Positions 52,236 to 62,980 of a stretch of 64,000 nucleotides of DNA are shown piece after piece. Within the stretch, counting starts at the first letter, position 1. The number at the start of each line of letters is the position of its first letter. The stretch covers positions 116,295 through 180,294 of the forward strand of contig NZ_JABUNR010000010.1 in the NCBI RefSeq assembly GCF_013343715.1, in the 5' to 3' direction. The position numbers were made by a program, and so were the translations under genes. A model generated the notes under the pieces. The model saw nothing but the letters and a program-made list of their open reading frames with translations, was not told the DNA's origin and made no database searches. The DNA is from Mesobacillus harenae. Lineage in GTDB: Bacteria; Bacillota; Bacilli; Bacillales; Cytobacillaceae.

Positions 52236-54638
52236 TTACTTTTTTAACACAGGCTTTATGTTCCAGATTTCCTTCGCATATTCACGAATTGTCCGGTCGC
52301 TGGAAAAGAAGCCAGACTTGGCGATATTGATAAGGCTTTTTTGCAGCCAATTCGGGTAGTCGCTATACTGCTTGCCGACTTTTTCCTGGATCGCCGCGTA
52401 CGACGCAAAATCTCGAAGAACAAAATACTGGTCATTCTGATTAAGCAATGAATCAAAAATAGCTGTAAACTCATGCTCGGTATCGGGAAAGAATCCGCTA
52501 ATTAGCTGGTCCGTTACCTTCCGTATTCTTGGATCATGATGATAATATTCATGGGACTGGTAGCCGCCATTTTTATGATAGCTCAGTACTTCATCAGCAT
52601 TCAGCCCGAACAGGAAGATATTCTCTGGTCCTACAAGCTCAGTAATCTCGACATTCGCTCCGTCAAGAGTCCCCACTGTCAGCGCACCATTCATCATAAA
52701 CTTCATATTACCAGTTCCAGAAGCTTCTTTACTGGCCGTTGAGATCTGTTCACTCACATCTGCTGCCGGGAATATATCCTCAGCGAGCGAGACGCGGTAA
52801 TTTTCAAGAAACACAACCTTAAGCCTGTCATTCACCTGCGGATCGTTATTTACCTTGTCCGCCACAGCATTAATCAGTTTAATTACCTTTTTGGCGAAAT
52901 AATAACCAGGAGAAGCTTTGGCGCCAAAGATAAAGGTCCGCGGAAAAAGCTCGTATGCTGAATCCTCTTTCAATCGATTGTATAGGTGCATGATGTGGAG
53001 TACATTCAGAAGCTGACGCTTATAGGCATGCAAACGCTTGACTTGAATGTCAAAAATAGATTCGGGATCGACGGTCAGCCCAGCTTTTTCATGTATTATC
53101 CTTGCAAGCCTCTGTTTATTGCCAAGCTTAACCGATTCCAGCTGCGCCATAAAACCTGTATCATCTTTGTACGTAAGAAGCTTCTCGAGCTTTTGAGTGT
53201 CTGAAATCCACTCACTTCCAATCGATTCCGTAATTAGACTGGTAAGCCTTGGGTTTGCCTTCATCAGCCAGCGTCGATGGGTAATTCCATTTGTTTTATT
53301 ATTGAACCGCTCCGGATAGAATTGATAGAACGAACTCATTTCCCGCTCTTTTAAAATTTCGGTGTGGAGCTGGGCCACCCCATTTACGCTATGGCTTCCT
53401 ACAATAGCAAGCGGAGCCATCCGAACCTGGTCATCAGCAATAATCGCCATTTCCTCTATTTTTGACCACCCGCCCGGATATTTCTCCCACAGCTCACGGC
53501 AAAAACGTTCATTGATTTCTTCGACGATTAAGTAGATTCTAGGCAACAGTGGCTGGAAGACGCGGACTGGCCATTTTTCCAGGGCTTCTGAGAGAGTTGT
53601 ATGGTTAGTATAAGAAAGAGTGTTTGTTGTGATTTTCCATGCCTCATTCCACCCAAGTCCCTCTTCATCCATTAACAGCCTCATTAGCTCAGGGACAGCA
53701 AGCGCAGGGTGCGTATCATTGATATGAATAGACACATGGTGATGAAAATCAGTCAGTCTTCGATTTTGCTTTTTGTAGGATCTGATAATGGATGCCAGGC
53801 TTGCAGACACTAGTAAATATTGCTGCTTTAAGCGAAGGATCTTCCCCTCATCATGAGTATCATCAGGATACAATAGTTCACAGATGGACTCGGTTTCCTT
53901 CTTATATTTCATAACATCGATGTTCGCAGTATAGCGTGAAGGCTCAGCACTCCAAAGCCGTAAAGTATTTACCGTATCGGTTTCATAGCCGATTACCGGC
54001 AAATCATGTGGAACAGCCGTGACGGTCTCTGCATTAAGGTGACGGAAAATAAGACGCCCGTTTTCCATAAAACTTTCAACCCGTCCCCAAAATGGTATTT
54101 CCACAGCATCATCTGCCTTGCGTACTTCCCACACATGGCCATGCCGCAGCCATTGCTCAGGGAGCTCGACCTGATAACCATCAATAATTTTTTGTTCAAA
54201 CAAGCCATGCTTGTATCGGATTCCGCAGCCATGACCGGGAAGGTTTAAAGACGCGAGAGAGTCAAGGAAACAAGCAGCAAGACGCCCTAGCCCGCCGTTT
54301 CCTAGCGCTGCATCCGCTTCAATTTCTTCAAGCTCATCAAGCTTAATGCCCAGCTCCTGCAGCCCATCATTAACAACCTGTTCAATTCCAAGATTCATTA
54401 AATTATGGCGAAGCAGCCTTCCTAGCAAAAATTCAATCGATAAATAATAGACTTGCTTACCGCCAGAAGAACGGTAACCCTCATTGGTGGTAATCCAATC
54501 CGTACTGACATACTCGCGAATTAAATGCCCTAAAGTCTGAAATTGCTCACGGGACGTACTGTCCTTAAAGCTAATTCCATATGTCATCTCAAGCTTTTTT
54601 AAGAAGGATGACTTAAAATCTGCAACACTATCGAACAT
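52236..54638 (-). CDS. glgP: Glycogen phosphorylase
   Basis: The protein has 800 aa from the ATG at 54638, which follows AGGAGTGG. Phosphorylase motifs are complete: EADAALGNGGLGRLAACFLDSLA, the glucose-site region, and the PLP-binding EASGTGNMKFMMNGALTVGTLDGANVE. It releases glucose-1-phosphate from glycogen. It overlaps glgA by 11 bp and is the last gene of glgBCDAP. Confidence 0.97.
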   Translation of the reverse strand: MFDSVADFKSSFLKKLEMTYGISFKDSTSREQFQTLGHLIREYVSTDWITTNEGYRSSGGKQVYYLSIEFLLGRLLRHNLMNLGIEQVVNDGLQELGIKLDELEEIEADAALGNGGLGRLAACFLDSLASLNLPGHGCGIRYKHGLFEQKIIDGYQVELPEQWLRHGHVWEVRKADDAVEIPFWGRVESFMENGRLIFRHLNAETVTAVPHDLPVIGYETDTVNTLRLWSAEPSRYTANIDVMKYKKETESICELLYPDDTHDEGKILRLKQQYLLVSASLASIIRSYKKQNRRLTDFHHHVSIHINDTHPALAVPELMRLLMDEEGLGWNEAWKITTNTLSYTNHTTLSEALEKWPVRVFQPLLPRIYLIVEEINERFCRELWEKYPGGWSKIEEMAIIADDQVRMAPLAIVGSHSVNGVAQLHTEILKEREMSSFYQFYPERFNNKTNGITHRRWLMKANPRLTSLITESIGSEWISDTQKLEKLLTYKDDTGFMAQLESVKLGNKQRLARIIHEKAGLTVDPESIFDIQVKRLHAYKRQLLNVLHIMHLYNRLKEDSAYELFPRTFIFGAKASPGYYFAKKVIKLINAVADKVNNDPQVNDRLKVVFLENYRVSLAEDIFPAADVSEQISTASKEASGTGNMKFMMNGALTVGTLDGANVEITELVGPENIFLFGLNADEVLSYHKNGGYQSHEYYHHDPRIRKVTDQLISGFFPDTEHEFTAIFDSLLNQNDQYFVLRDFASYAAIQEKVGKQYSDYPNWLQKSLINIAKSGFFSSDRTIREYAKEIWNIKPVLKK

Positions 54639-56079
54639 GCAATCCACTCCTAGAGACGAGTTTGGAATATAACTGGTGATAGGTTTTTGCAGATTGAGCC
54701 CAGCTGTTGTCCATCTGCATCACTTTACTCACTAGCTGGTCCCACTCTTGATTTTGCTTATATAATTCCAATGCTCTTTCAATCGTAAATAGCATGTCAT
54801 GAGCATTAAAATTTTTAAATGTAAACCCATTTCCTAATTGATTAATCGGATTATAAGACTTAACCGTATCATTGAGGCCGCCAGTCTCCCGGACAACCGG
54901 AATCGCCCCATAGCGCATGGCAATTAACTGGCTCAGGCCGCACGGTTCAAACTTTGAAGGCATTAAAAACAGGTCGGCTCCAGCATAAATTCTATGAGCC
55001 AGGGCTTCATCAAATCCAATAAAAGCTCTGCATTGATCCGGATAATAGCTGCTCATTTCATTAAAGAAAGATTCAAATTCATGTTCACCGGTTCCAAGAA
55101 CAATCAGTTGAACGCCAGTAGCCATGATTTCATGAAAAACAGCTTTGACCAGTTCAAGGCCTTTTTGCTTTGTTAGCCGTGTTACCATTACCATTAGCGG
55201 GATCTCATCATCCACAGGAAGCTCAAATTGTTTTTGAAGAGCGAGCTTGTTCCATAAGCGGCCCTCATGATCATCATAGGTATAGACAGACGCGAGACTT
55301 TTGTCCGCTTCAGGATTGTAGAGTTCAATATCAATTCCGTTCAAAATTCCTGCCAAATCAGCCTTTCGCTCACGCAGAATTCCATCAAGACGTTCTCCAA
55401 AATAGGTTGTTTGGATTTCTTCCATATAGGTAGGACTCACGGTTGTAATTTTATCTGCAGCAACAAGAGCTGCTTTCATGAAGTTTACGTCTCCATAAAA
55501 CTCTAGCTGATCTTTAGTAAAATAATGCTCTTCAATTCCAAGCAAATCTCCGAGGATCTCCCTCGAAAAAATCCCTTGAAACTGAAGGTTATGAATCGTA
55601 AATACAGTTTTGATAGATTCGTAACCAGTTTTTTTCCCATATTTAGTTTTTAACAAAAATGGAATCATTCCCGTGTGCCAATCATGGCAGTGAAGAATAT
55701 CTGGGTAGAATTCGAGCTGTTCGATGCTTTCTAGGACTGCCCTGTTAAAAAAGGAGAACTTCTCCCCTTCATCAAAATCCCCATACATCTGGCTTCGTTT
55801 AAAATAATATTCATTATCAAGAAAATAATAAACAATCCCATCCAGCTCTAGTTTTTCCGCTCCGCAGTATTGGTTTCTCCATCCAACCGGAACAATAAAG
55901 TCTGCAACTTTTTTCATCTGGGTTTTATACTCGTCTGGAATAAGTGTATATTTGGGCAGCATGACTCTTACATCATGGCCCAGCTTTTTTAACTCTTTTG
56001 GGAGCGAGCCCGCTACATCGGCAAGTCCGCCTGATTTTATAAAAGGAACACATTCTGAAACAGCAAATAATATCTTCAC
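54628..56079 (-). CDS. glgA: Glycogen synthase
   Basis: The protein has 483 aa. It is a GT5 glycosyltransferase with the N-terminal ADP-glucose motif SGGLADVAGSLPKELKKLGHDV (starch-synthase KxGGL type), FTIHNLQFQGIF and the C-terminal SKFEPCGLSQLIAMRYGAIPVVRETGGL. It adds ADP-glucose to the glycogen chain. Its ATG overlaps the glgD stop by 4 bp. Confidence 0.97.
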   Translation of the reverse strand: MKILFAVSECVPFIKSGGLADVAGSLPKELKKLGHDVRVMLPKYTLIPDEYKTQMKKVADFIVPVGWRNQYCGAEKLELDGIVYYFLDNEYYFKRSQMYGDFDEGEKFSFFNRAVLESIEQLEFYPDILHCHDWHTGMIPFLLKTKYGKKTGYESIKTVFTIHNLQFQGIFSREILGDLLGIEEHYFTKDQLEFYGDVNFMKAALVAADKITTVSPTYMEEIQTTYFGERLDGILRERKADLAGILNGIDIELYNPEADKSLASVYTYDDHEGRLWNKLALQKQFELPVDDEIPLMVMVTRLTKQKGLELVKAVFHEIMATGVQLIVLGTGEHEFESFFNEMSSYYPDQCRAFIGFDEALAHRIYAGADLFLMPSKFEPCGLSQLIAMRYGAIPVVRETGGLNDTVKSYNPINQLGNGFTFKNFNAHDMLFTIERALELYKQNQEWDQLVSKVMQMDNSWAQSAKTYHQLYSKLVSRSGLHVR

Positions 56080-57104
56080 GTTGTCGCCCTCGCTCCTTTA
56101 ATTGTCCCTTTTCGGATCACTTCAGGAGCTTCTGGGGAAGCGGTGACCTTTACGCCTGCCTCTATTTTTACTTCCTTATCCATGATCAGGTTCTCAACCA
56201 CACAGTTTTCGCCAATTTGTGATTTTTGCATAATGATACAGTTTTTTACAACAGCCCCTTTGCCGATCTTCACACCCCGAGAAATAATGCTGTTTTCCAC
56301 AGTACCTTCAATTTCTCCTCCATTTGCAACCATTGAGTTATGCACAGCTGCGGTTTTAGAATATCGGGCTGGCGGCTCATCTTTTACTTTCGTCAAAATC
56401 GGTCTTTCTTTTAGAAATAGTTGTTTCCAAATTTCAGGACGGAGAAGATTCATGCTTACAGCATAATACTTATCGATTGAATCGATCGTTACTGCATAGC
56501 CATCATAATTATAATAACAAAGCTTGTATTGGCTTCTAAGATCATTGGCTGCATCCCTCATGCTTAAATAACCCGATTCTTCCCTGGAATCCAGCAACTC
56601 TAATAAAGTCGTTTTTTTAACGAGGTAGATCCCCAGACTGGCTCCGTCTTTCCTAACTTCAGTAATATCACAGCCTGACTCAATATGCCAGTCAAGCAGA
56701 GGCACAAGATCCATATTGTAAACCGTATTTGCATTCGCAATAACGACATATTCTTGTGTGCTGCGATTAAAGAAATCGATATGTTCAGCAAAGTGCTCAA
56801 GCGATCCTGGATCAGTAACCGATTTATTCAAGCTTGGGGATGGAAAGAAAAACAGTCCATCTCTTTTCCTGTTCAAATCCCAGTTCCTTCCGGATCCAAG
56901 ATGGTCCATTAAAGATCGGTATTGAAGTTTGGGGAAAATGGCTACACTCTGGATTCCGGAATTCACCATATTAGATAATACAAAGTCTATCAGCCGATAC
57001 CGGCCTCCAAAAGGAATGGCTGCTGCAGAACGGTGGAGAGTCAATTCTTCAAGTCCTGCATGAACCATCGTGGAATCAATAATGCCTAGCATACTTTTAT
57101 TCAT
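56076..57104 (-). CDS. glgD: GlgD, ADP-glucose pyrophosphorylase regulatory subunit
   Basis: The protein has 342 aa. It has a nucleotidyltransferase domain with IPFGGRYRLIDFVLSNMVNSGI and a C-terminal left-handed beta helix (about 245-330). The GlgC catalytic GGxGxRL loop is missing (start reads MLGIIDSTMVHAGLEEL), as expected for GlgD, which forms a more active heterotetramer with GlgC. Confidence 0.96.
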   Translation of the reverse strand: MNKSMLGIIDSTMVHAGLEELTLHRSAAAIPFGGRYRLIDFVLSNMVNSGIQSVAIFPKLQYRSLMDHLGSGRNWDLNRKRDGLFFFPSPSLNKSVTDPGSLEHFAEHIDFFNRSTQEYVVIANANTVYNMDLVPLLDWHIESGCDITEVRKDGASLGIYLVKKTTLLELLDSREESGYLSMRDAANDLRSQYKLCYYNYDGYAVTIDSIDKYYAVSMNLLRPEIWKQLFLKERPILTKVKDEPPARYSKTAAVHNSMVANGGEIEGTVENSIISRGVKIGKGAVVKNCIIMQKSQIGENCVVENLIMDKEVKIEAGVKVTASPEAPEVIRKGTIKGARATT

Positions 57105-57131
57105 ATTGTTTCCCCCTCTTTCTCTATAAAA

Positions 57132-58271
57132 TTAATGAGCTAATAGCTCAGCTAGTGTATCATCTGAAACTAATAGAATGTCACCGCTCGATTTCAAAAC
57201 AGAGCCATCGGGGACAATCGTTCCAGGAGCAACGATAACTTTATCGATTAGACAATCCTTGCCAATGATTGCATCGGGCATAATCACTGACTCTGATACA
57301 ACCGCTCCTTTACTAATCGTTGCCCCCTGAAAAACAACAGTTCTGTTTACGTCTCCTTCAATTGTGCAGCCCTCATTAATCAATGACTCTGATAACTGTG
57401 CCTCTGGGGATATATACTGTGGAGGCTGATTGGGGTTAACTGAATAAATGCGCCAGGATTGGTCAAATAAATTCAGTTCACATTGTTCATCGAGAAGGTC
57501 CATATTTGCTTCCCACAGGCTGTGAACTGTGCCAACATCCTTCCAATACCCTTTATACGGATAGGCCACAAGCTTTTTTCCCTCTTCAAGCATGCGCGGG
57601 ATAATATCCTTTCCAAAGTCATGACTTGAAGTTGGATTTGCCTCATCCTTAAGCAAATATTCCTCAAGCACTTTCCACTTGAAAATATAGATTCCCATGG
57701 ACGCAAGATTGCTTTTAGGATTTTCTGGTTTTTCATCAAATTCAACGACATTCATATCTGCATCGGTATTCATAATCCCAAACCGGCTTGCTTCCTCCCA
57801 AGGGACCTCAATCACTGAAATGGAGACATCCGCCCCCTTTTCAGCATGATAATTAAGCATCCATTCATAATTCATTTTATAAATGTGATCACCAGATAAA
57901 ATTAACACGTACTCCGGGTCATACTGGTGAAGATAATTTAAATTTTGGAAAATTGCACTGGCGGTGCCTGTATACCATTTAACTTCCGAGGAAGCTGTAT
58001 AGGGAGGCAGAACAGTGACACCGCCATCCTTGCGGTCAAGATCCCAGGCACTGCCAATCCCAATATACGTGTTTAGAATAAGCGGTTGGTATTGAGTCAG
58101 CACTCCGACTGTGTAAATACCTGAGTTGGTACAATTACTGAGCGGGAAATCTATGATTCTATACTTCCCCCCAAACGGGACGGCTGGTTTAGCGATATTA
58201 TGAGTCAGAGAGTTTAATCTGCTTCCTTGTCCCCCGGCGAGCAGCATGGCCACGACCTTTTTCTGTTGCAT
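57132..58271 (-). CDS. glgC: Glucose-1-phosphate adenylyltransferase catalytic subunit
   Basis: The protein has 379 aa from the ATG at 58271 with AGGGGAGA 7 nt upstream. [40 protein letters not shown], then LSGDHIYKM and VEFDEKP define the catalytic subunit; a beta-helix domain follows. It makes ADP-glucose. Its first 74 nt overlap the 3' end of glgB in another frame. Confidence 0.97.
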   Translation of the reverse strand: MQQKKVVAMLLAGGQGSRLNSLTHNIAKPAVPFGGKYRIIDFPLSNCTNSGIYTVGVLTQYQPLILNTYIGIGSAWDLDRKDGGVTVLPPYTASSEVKWYTGTASAIFQNLNYLHQYDPEYVLILSGDHIYKMNYEWMLNYHAEKGADVSISVIEVPWEEASRFGIMNTDADMNVVEFDEKPENPKSNLASMGIYIFKWKVLEEYLLKDEANPTSSHDFGKDIIPRMLEEGKKLVAYPYKGYWKDVGTVHSLWEANMDLLDEQCELNLFDQSWRIYSVNPNQPPQYISPEAQLSESLINEGCTIEGDVNRTVVFQGATISKGAVVSESVIMPDAIIGKDCLIDKVIVAPGTIVPDGSVLKSSGDILLVSDDTLAELLAH

Positions 58272-60147
58272 TCGTAATTCTCCCCTTTCTTTTCTTCACA
58301 GGACGCAAAATAGAAATTCCAAATGGTGATACATTGATATTAATGGAATAGGCCTTTCCATGAAATGCTTCTTCCTGAGCCTGAATTAGTTTTTTATTGC
58401 TAACTCCTGAGCCTCCGAACACGTCAGCGTCACTGTTCAGGATTTCCCGATAAGTTCCCAGCTGCGGAACACCAATCCGATAGCCCGAATAGGTCTGATC
58501 GGTGAAATTGCAAATTATTACGAGCGTATCTTCTGGATCCTTCCCTCTGCGGATAAAAGTGAAGATGGACTGTTGAGAGTTATCGGCGTCAATCCATTCA
58601 AATCCATCATGAGAAGAGTCTACTTCATACAAAGGCTTAGAGCGTTTATAAATTTTATTAAGTTCAATAACAAACAAATTAAGCTTTTCGTGCATTTCAT
58701 ATTCAAGGAGATTCCAGTCTAGCTGGTCTTTGTCCTTCCATTCTGCAAATTGGCCAAGCTCGGTTCCCATAAACGTAAGCTTCTTCCCGGGATGTGCCAT
58801 CATGTAGCCAAGCAGCAGGCGAAGCTGAGCAAACTTCTGCCAGTAATCTCCCGGCATTTTATTCAGAAGAGACTTTTTACCATGAACAACCTCGTCATGT
58901 GAAAAGGGCAGAATAAAGTTTTCTGTAAAAGCGTATAAAAACGAGAATGTAACCTTATGATGCTGATGGCGGCGTTCGAAGGCTGGTGTCTCCATATATT
59001 TAAGCATGTCGTTCATCCAGCCCATGTTCCACTTATATGTAAAGCCCAGTCCTCCGTCTTGTGGATCAGCTGTTACCTTCGGCCAATCCGTTGAATCCTC
59101 TGCAATCATCAGGGTGCCTGGCTGAAATTTCGCTACAGCAGTATTGAGTTTCTTTAAAAAATCGATGCCGTACGGATTCATTTCCCTTTCGGAACCAGGC
59201 CAGTAAATGATATTGGCCACCGCATCCACACGAAAACCATCAATATGGTATTTCTCAATCCAAAAAAGAGCATTAGAGATGAGGAAGCTTTGCACTTCTG
59301 TTTTACCCAGATCAAAGTTTGCAGTGCCCCATACTTCGTTTTCTCGATCCTTTTCATGTTCATAGTCATAAGTAAAGCTTCCATCAAAGCAATATAGCCC
59401 ATGAGCGTCTTTACAAAAATGGCCGGGAACCCAATCAAGAATTACACCGATTCCATTTTGGTGGCATTGATCCACTAAGTACATAAATTCGTGGGGTGTT
59501 CCGTACCTGCTCGTAAGTGAAAAATAGCCGGTTGACTGATATCCCCAGGAAATATCGAGCGGATGCTCAGTTAAAGGGAGCACTTCGATATGAGTGTAAC
59601 CATGAGCCAATACGTAAGGGATTAACTCAGCCGCGAGCTCTTTATAAGTAAGAAATGAACCATCTGGATGCTTTTTCCAGGAACCTAAATGAACTTCATA
59701 AATAGTGGTGGCTTCTGTGGCGCTCTGCTTTTTCTCCTTTTTGCCGAGCCAGCGTTTGTCATTCCAGGTGTAGCCATCAAGAGGATAGACGACAGAGGCG
59801 GTATTAGGCCTAAGCTCTGAATAAAAGCCATAAGGATCTGCCTTTAAATGTTTTAAACCAGATGTGGAGATGATTTCATACTTATAAAGAGATCCTGTCA
59901 AGTCTTTATCTGCCTTATAGATCCATACTCCTTCATTGTTTACTTTTTCAAAAGACCAGCCTTGCCCATTCCAGTTATTAAAATCGCCAGCAAGCCTGAC
60001 CTCCAATGCTGCAGGAGCCCACACACAAAATCGAGTATATGTTTGATTTCCCTCCTGCATGACATGTGCACCAAATAAATCATGGCTCCCATATAATGAG
60101 CCTTCATGAAACAAATGCAGCTGATAATCTGTTGGATGTATAACCAT
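58198..60147 (-). CDS. glgB: 1,4-alpha-glucan branching enzyme
   Basis: The protein has 649 aa from the ATG at 60147 (AGGTGA upstream). A CBM48 domain (about 20-130) and a GH13 barrel follow: [26 protein letters not shown] with the nucleophile Asp, IAEDSTDWP with the acid/base Glu and [14 protein letters not shown]. It makes alpha-1,6 branches. The C-terminal 35 residues ([17 protein letters not shown] and on) are basic and overlap glgC out of frame, longer than a typical GlgB end. Confidence 0.96.
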   Translation of the reverse strand: MVIHPTDYQLHLFHEGSLYGSHDLFGAHVMQEGNQTYTRFCVWAPAALEVRLAGDFNNWNGQGWSFEKVNNEGVWIYKADKDLTGSLYKYEIISTSGLKHLKADPYGFYSELRPNTASVVYPLDGYTWNDKRWLGKKEKKQSATEATTIYEVHLGSWKKHPDGSFLTYKELAAELIPYVLAHGYTHIEVLPLTEHPLDISWGYQSTGYFSLTSRYGTPHEFMYLVDQCHQNGIGVILDWVPGHFCKDAHGLYCFDGSFTYDYEHEKDRENEVWGTANFDLGKTEVQSFLISNALFWIEKYHIDGFRVDAVANIIYWPGSEREMNPYGIDFLKKLNTAVAKFQPGTLMIAEDSTDWPKVTADPQDGGLGFTYKWNMGWMNDMLKYMETPAFERRHQHHKVTFSFLYAFTENFILPFSHDEVVHGKKSLLNKMPGDYWQKFAQLRLLLGYMMAHPGKKLTFMGTELGQFAEWKDKDQLDWNLLEYEMHEKLNLFVIELNKIYKRSKPLYEVDSSHDGFEWIDADNSQQSIFTFIRRGKDPEDTLVIICNFTDQTYSGYRIGVPQLGTYREILNSDADVFGGSGVSNKKLIQAQEEAFHGKAYSININVSPFGISILRPVKKRKGRITNATEKGRGHAARRGTRKQIKLSDS

Positions 60148-60679
60148 GCTCTTCACCTGCCCTTCATATTCATCCTTTATCCTACTATTCTAGTTTCCTA
60201 TACTATTCCCTGTATATTTATTTTTGAATATTTCGACATTTTTCGGCAAAGTTTTCTATTTGCTTTAATTAACTGTTTTTAAAAGGGAAATACAAAAGTA
60301 TATGAGAAACGAGAAATTGAGGTAAATGGGGGTCTTTTAAGAATAGTAAGCATTAATGTTTGTGATTTCTAGTAGTTAGGGTCATTATAAGGGGTTAAAA
60401 ACACAATAACAATCGGAATTTCCAGGGTAAACGCTTACACTTAAATTTTTTCAAAAAAATACACAATTTTATCATAAAGACAGCGCTTACCGGTAAAAAC
60501 CAATTGGGCTACTTAACTGAACAAATAAAAAATCGAAATGTAACTTTCTACTCTATAAGGTGAAATTTATGTTTATTCCTCCATTAGAAAATCAACTTTT
60601 TCACGTTTTATTAATTTCTAAAAATAACATTATGTCGAATTTTACTATAGAGCATGATCACCTTCTTTAGAATTGAAAA
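60148..60679. other. Upstream region of the glg operon
   Basis: This is a 5' region of more than 500 bp, AT-rich, with the cre-like site at 60426-60439. In B. subtilis the glg operon is sigma-E dependent; I did not find a certain sigma-E promoter here. Confidence 0.4.
60426..60439. promoter_or_regulatory. cre-like site (CcpA) upstream of glgB
   Basis: GGTAAACGCTTACA matches the cre consensus TGWAANCGNTNWCA at 13 of 14 positions. It lies about 280 bp upstream of the glgB start, so a distal promoter or a weaker role is implied. Confidence 0.55.
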
Positions 60680-60702
60680 AAGATGTGCTTTTAACACATC
60701 TT
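60680..60702 (-). terminator. Terminator of the hpaB-like catabolic operon
   Basis: AAGATGTG (60680-60687) and CACATCTT (60695-60702) enclose a 7-nt loop, and the minus strand continues TTTTTTCAATTC. It lies about 180 bp past the last gene. Confidence 0.75.
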
Positions 60703-60710
60703 CTTTAAAA

Positions 60711-60785
60711 GGCTCCGTGAAACTTGGCTGATGGTTCCCCTACAGTTGCCCGCTTTCCACGGGCGTGTCCGGAGCCTCTTCGACT
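60711..60785. repeat. GC-rich REP/BOX-like element
   Basis: GGCTCCG (60711-60717) and CGGAGCC (60771-60777) flank a GC-rich block with CCCGCTTTCCACGGG inside. It resembles dispersed intergenic elements of Bacillus and the GC-rich block at 12600-12710 in style. It sits between the last gene of the operon and its terminator. Confidence 0.45.
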
Positions 60786-60881
60786 CATCCACGGTTTTTG
60801 AAACAGGCTTACTTAGTATAGTTTTATATCTTAATTCAGATCTACCCAAGTTTTTCGTTCAAATTAAAGCAATTATATTGT

Positions 60882-61493
60882 CTAAGCAAATATATTATCA
60901 CCGACTTTCTCCTCAGCAACTACATAGTTCCTGCCTAAGTACTTATTTACCGCTGCTAAATTTCCAGCTTTAAGATATTGTCTAATAAGTGTACTAGAGA
61001 TTTTGACTCCGTTAATATCATTAATTGGAGGAACAATTGTTACCTTAAAACGGTTATAGGCCATTCTTTTTAAGTCTTGACCTGATCCTGCGCCGTAGCG
61101 GCCAAACGTGAAATCAAAACCAATTGCTATACAAATAGGAGTTAAATGGGCTAAAAACCTATGGAAGAAGTCTTCAGGTGAAAGCTTTGATAATACTGAC
61201 GAAAAAGAAACTACATACACTATATCAATTCCCATTTTTTCTAATAGCTTTATTTTTTCCTCCAATGAAGTAAGCAGGTTACAAGAAACAGCCCCGTTGC
61301 CTATTACCTGTTTAGGATGTGGGTCGAAGGTCATGACACTTGATTTCACTCCAAATTCCCGAGCATTTCCTATTGCTGTTTCGATTACCTTCTGATGGCC
61401 TAGATGAATTCCATCAAAAAAGCCGATTGCCATAGCCGAGGGATCTATTTTCTTATCTGGGTTTAGCGGGTAAGAAAGATAGATAACTTCCAT
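60882..61493 (-). CDS. Stand-alone FAD synthetase domain protein (RibF N-terminal type)
   Basis: The protein has 203 aa from the ATG at 61493 (GAGG 9 nt upstream). The nucleotidyltransferase motifs AIGFFDGIHLGHQKVI, VMTFDPHPKQVI, AIGFDFTFGRYGAG and ISSTLIRQYLKAGNL are all present. Bifunctional RibF/RibC is about 310 aa; the C-terminal riboflavin kinase domain is missing here and the frame ends cleanly. It would adenylylate FMN to FAD only. Its place behind a flavin monooxygenase gene suggests local FAD supply. Confidence 0.88.
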   Translation of the reverse strand: MEVIYLSYPLNPDKKIDPSAMAIGFFDGIHLGHQKVIETAIGNAREFGVKSSVMTFDPHPKQVIGNGAVSCNLLTSLEEKIKLLEKMGIDIVYVVSFSSVLSKLSPEDFFHRFLAHLTPICIAIGFDFTFGRYGAGSGQDLKRMAYNRFKVTIVPPINDINGVKISSTLIRQYLKAGNLAAVNKYLGRNYVVAEEKVGDNIFA

Positions 61494-61526
61494 AACCAAT
61501 GACCTCATTCCTAATGAAATTTTAAA

Positions 61527-62951
61527 TTATAATTGAATCGAAACATATTTTGTTTCTAAAAAGCCTTCCAACCCTTGTTGTCCACCTTCTCGGCCTATTC
61601 CACTTTCCTTCATGCCTCCAAAAGGCGCTTGAGCAGCAGAAGGAGCACCGTCATTCCATCCAATTATTCCATAATCCAGACTTTCTACAAATTTCATTCC
61701 TTTAGTCAAATTATCGGTGAAAACATAAGCGGCTAAGCCAGAAGGAGTATCATTCGCACAATGAATTGCTTCCTGATCTGTTTCAAATTTCTGAATTGGA
61801 GCTACCGGCCCGAACGTCTCTTCGTTCATGATAATCATTTCCTGAGTTACATTTGTAAGTATGGTTGGTGGGTAATAGTTTGGATTAAAACTGTCATTTT
61901 GCTTTCCTCCAAGAAGGCATTGTGCTCCATTATCAATTGCATTGTTTACCTGCATGTTAACTTTGTCAACTGCTGCTTGATTAATAAGTGGCCCAATATC
62001 AATTCCAGCTTCCATTCCATTCCCAATTTTAAGCTTTGCTGTCTCCTCAACTAACTTCTCGACGAATTTATCATAAATGCCAGACTGGACATATATTCTG
62101 TTTCCACAAATACAAGTCTGACCTGCATTTCTGAACTTAGAAGCCATTACACCTGTTATAGCTTTGTTTATCTCAGCATCGTTTAATATGATTATGGGGG
62201 CGTGACCACCAAGCTCCAGTGACAATTTTTTTACTTGGTTAGCCCCTTGCGCCATGAGGAGTTTTCCAACCTTTGTGGAACCAGTAAACGTTACTTTTCT
62301 GACCTTAGGGTTATTCATAACTTCATTGCCAATTGCGGTTGGATTACCTGTGACAAGATTAATTACACCTTTTGGGAAGCCAGCTTGATGAGCCAGCTCT
62401 GTTATCTTCATGGCGGTTAATGGGGTTAATTCAGAAGGTTTAACAACAACCGTACAACCTGCAGCAAGCGCTGGCCCTATTTTACGAGTAAGCATAGCTG
62501 CAGGGAAATTCCAAGGTGTAATTGCTGCGACCACTCCAATTGGTTGTTTCAGCACCATCATTCGTTTATTACCATGGCTTGCAGGAATTGTTTGCCCATA
62601 AACTCTTTTAGCTTCTTCTGCATACCACTCTAGGAAGGAAGCTGCATAAACTACTTCACCTAGGGCCTCTTGTAAGGGCTTTCCCATTTCCAATGTAATA
62701 AGTTCCGCTAGTAAGTTCTTATGTGTGAGCATCAATCGATATAATTCTTTTAAAAAGCCAGAACGCTCATATGCAGTTGTCTTAGACCAACTTGAAAATG
62801 ATTGATATGCCGAATCAATGGCGAATTTTGTTTCTGATTGACCACCATTTGGCACCTTACCTATCAGTTCTCCTGTCGCGGGATTAAAAACGTTGATTTT
62901 TTCCAGTTCGTCTCCAATCCATTCACCATTAATATATAACTTTCCCTCCAT
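61527..62951 (-). CDS. gabD: NAD(P)-dependent succinate-semialdehyde-type aldehyde dehydrogenase
   Basis: The protein has 474 aa from the ATG at 62951; an in-frame TTG at 62978 is possible. ITPWNFPAAMLTRKIGPALAAGC, the Glu in KLSLELGGHAP and the active Cys in RNAGQTCICGNR are those of the SSADH/GabD group. Its operon partners (HpaB-type oxygenase, DUF1185 protein) suggest that the aldehyde is an aromatic-pathway intermediate rather than only GABA-derived. The symbol is by family. Confidence 0.88.
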   Translation of the reverse strand: MEGKLYINGEWIGDELEKINVFNPATGELIGKVPNGGQSETKFAIDSAYQSFSSWSKTTAYERSGFLKELYRLMLTHKNLLAELITLEMGKPLQEALGEVVYAASFLEWYAEEAKRVYGQTIPASHGNKRMMVLKQPIGVVAAITPWNFPAAMLTRKIGPALAAGCTVVVKPSELTPLTAMKITELAHQAGFPKGVINLVTGNPTAIGNEVMNNPKVRKVTFTGSTKVGKLLMAQGANQVKKLSLELGGHAPIIILNDAEINKAITGVMASKFRNAGQTCICGNRIYVQSGIYDKFVEKLVEETAKLKIGNGMEAGIDIGPLINQAAVDKVNMQVNNAIDNGAQCLLGGKQNDSFNPNYYPPTILTNVTQEMIIMNEETFGPVAPIQKFETDQEAIHCANDTPSGLAAYVFTDNLTKGMKFVESLDYGIIGWNDGAPSAAQAPFGGMKESGIGREGGQQGLEGFLETKYVSIQL

Positions 62952-62980
62952 ATAATTGTAGTCCTCTTTATACAACAAAT

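Noticed and set aside
60478..60495. A second cre site near AGCGCTTACC
   Set aside because: It has at least three mismatches to the consensus in any register.
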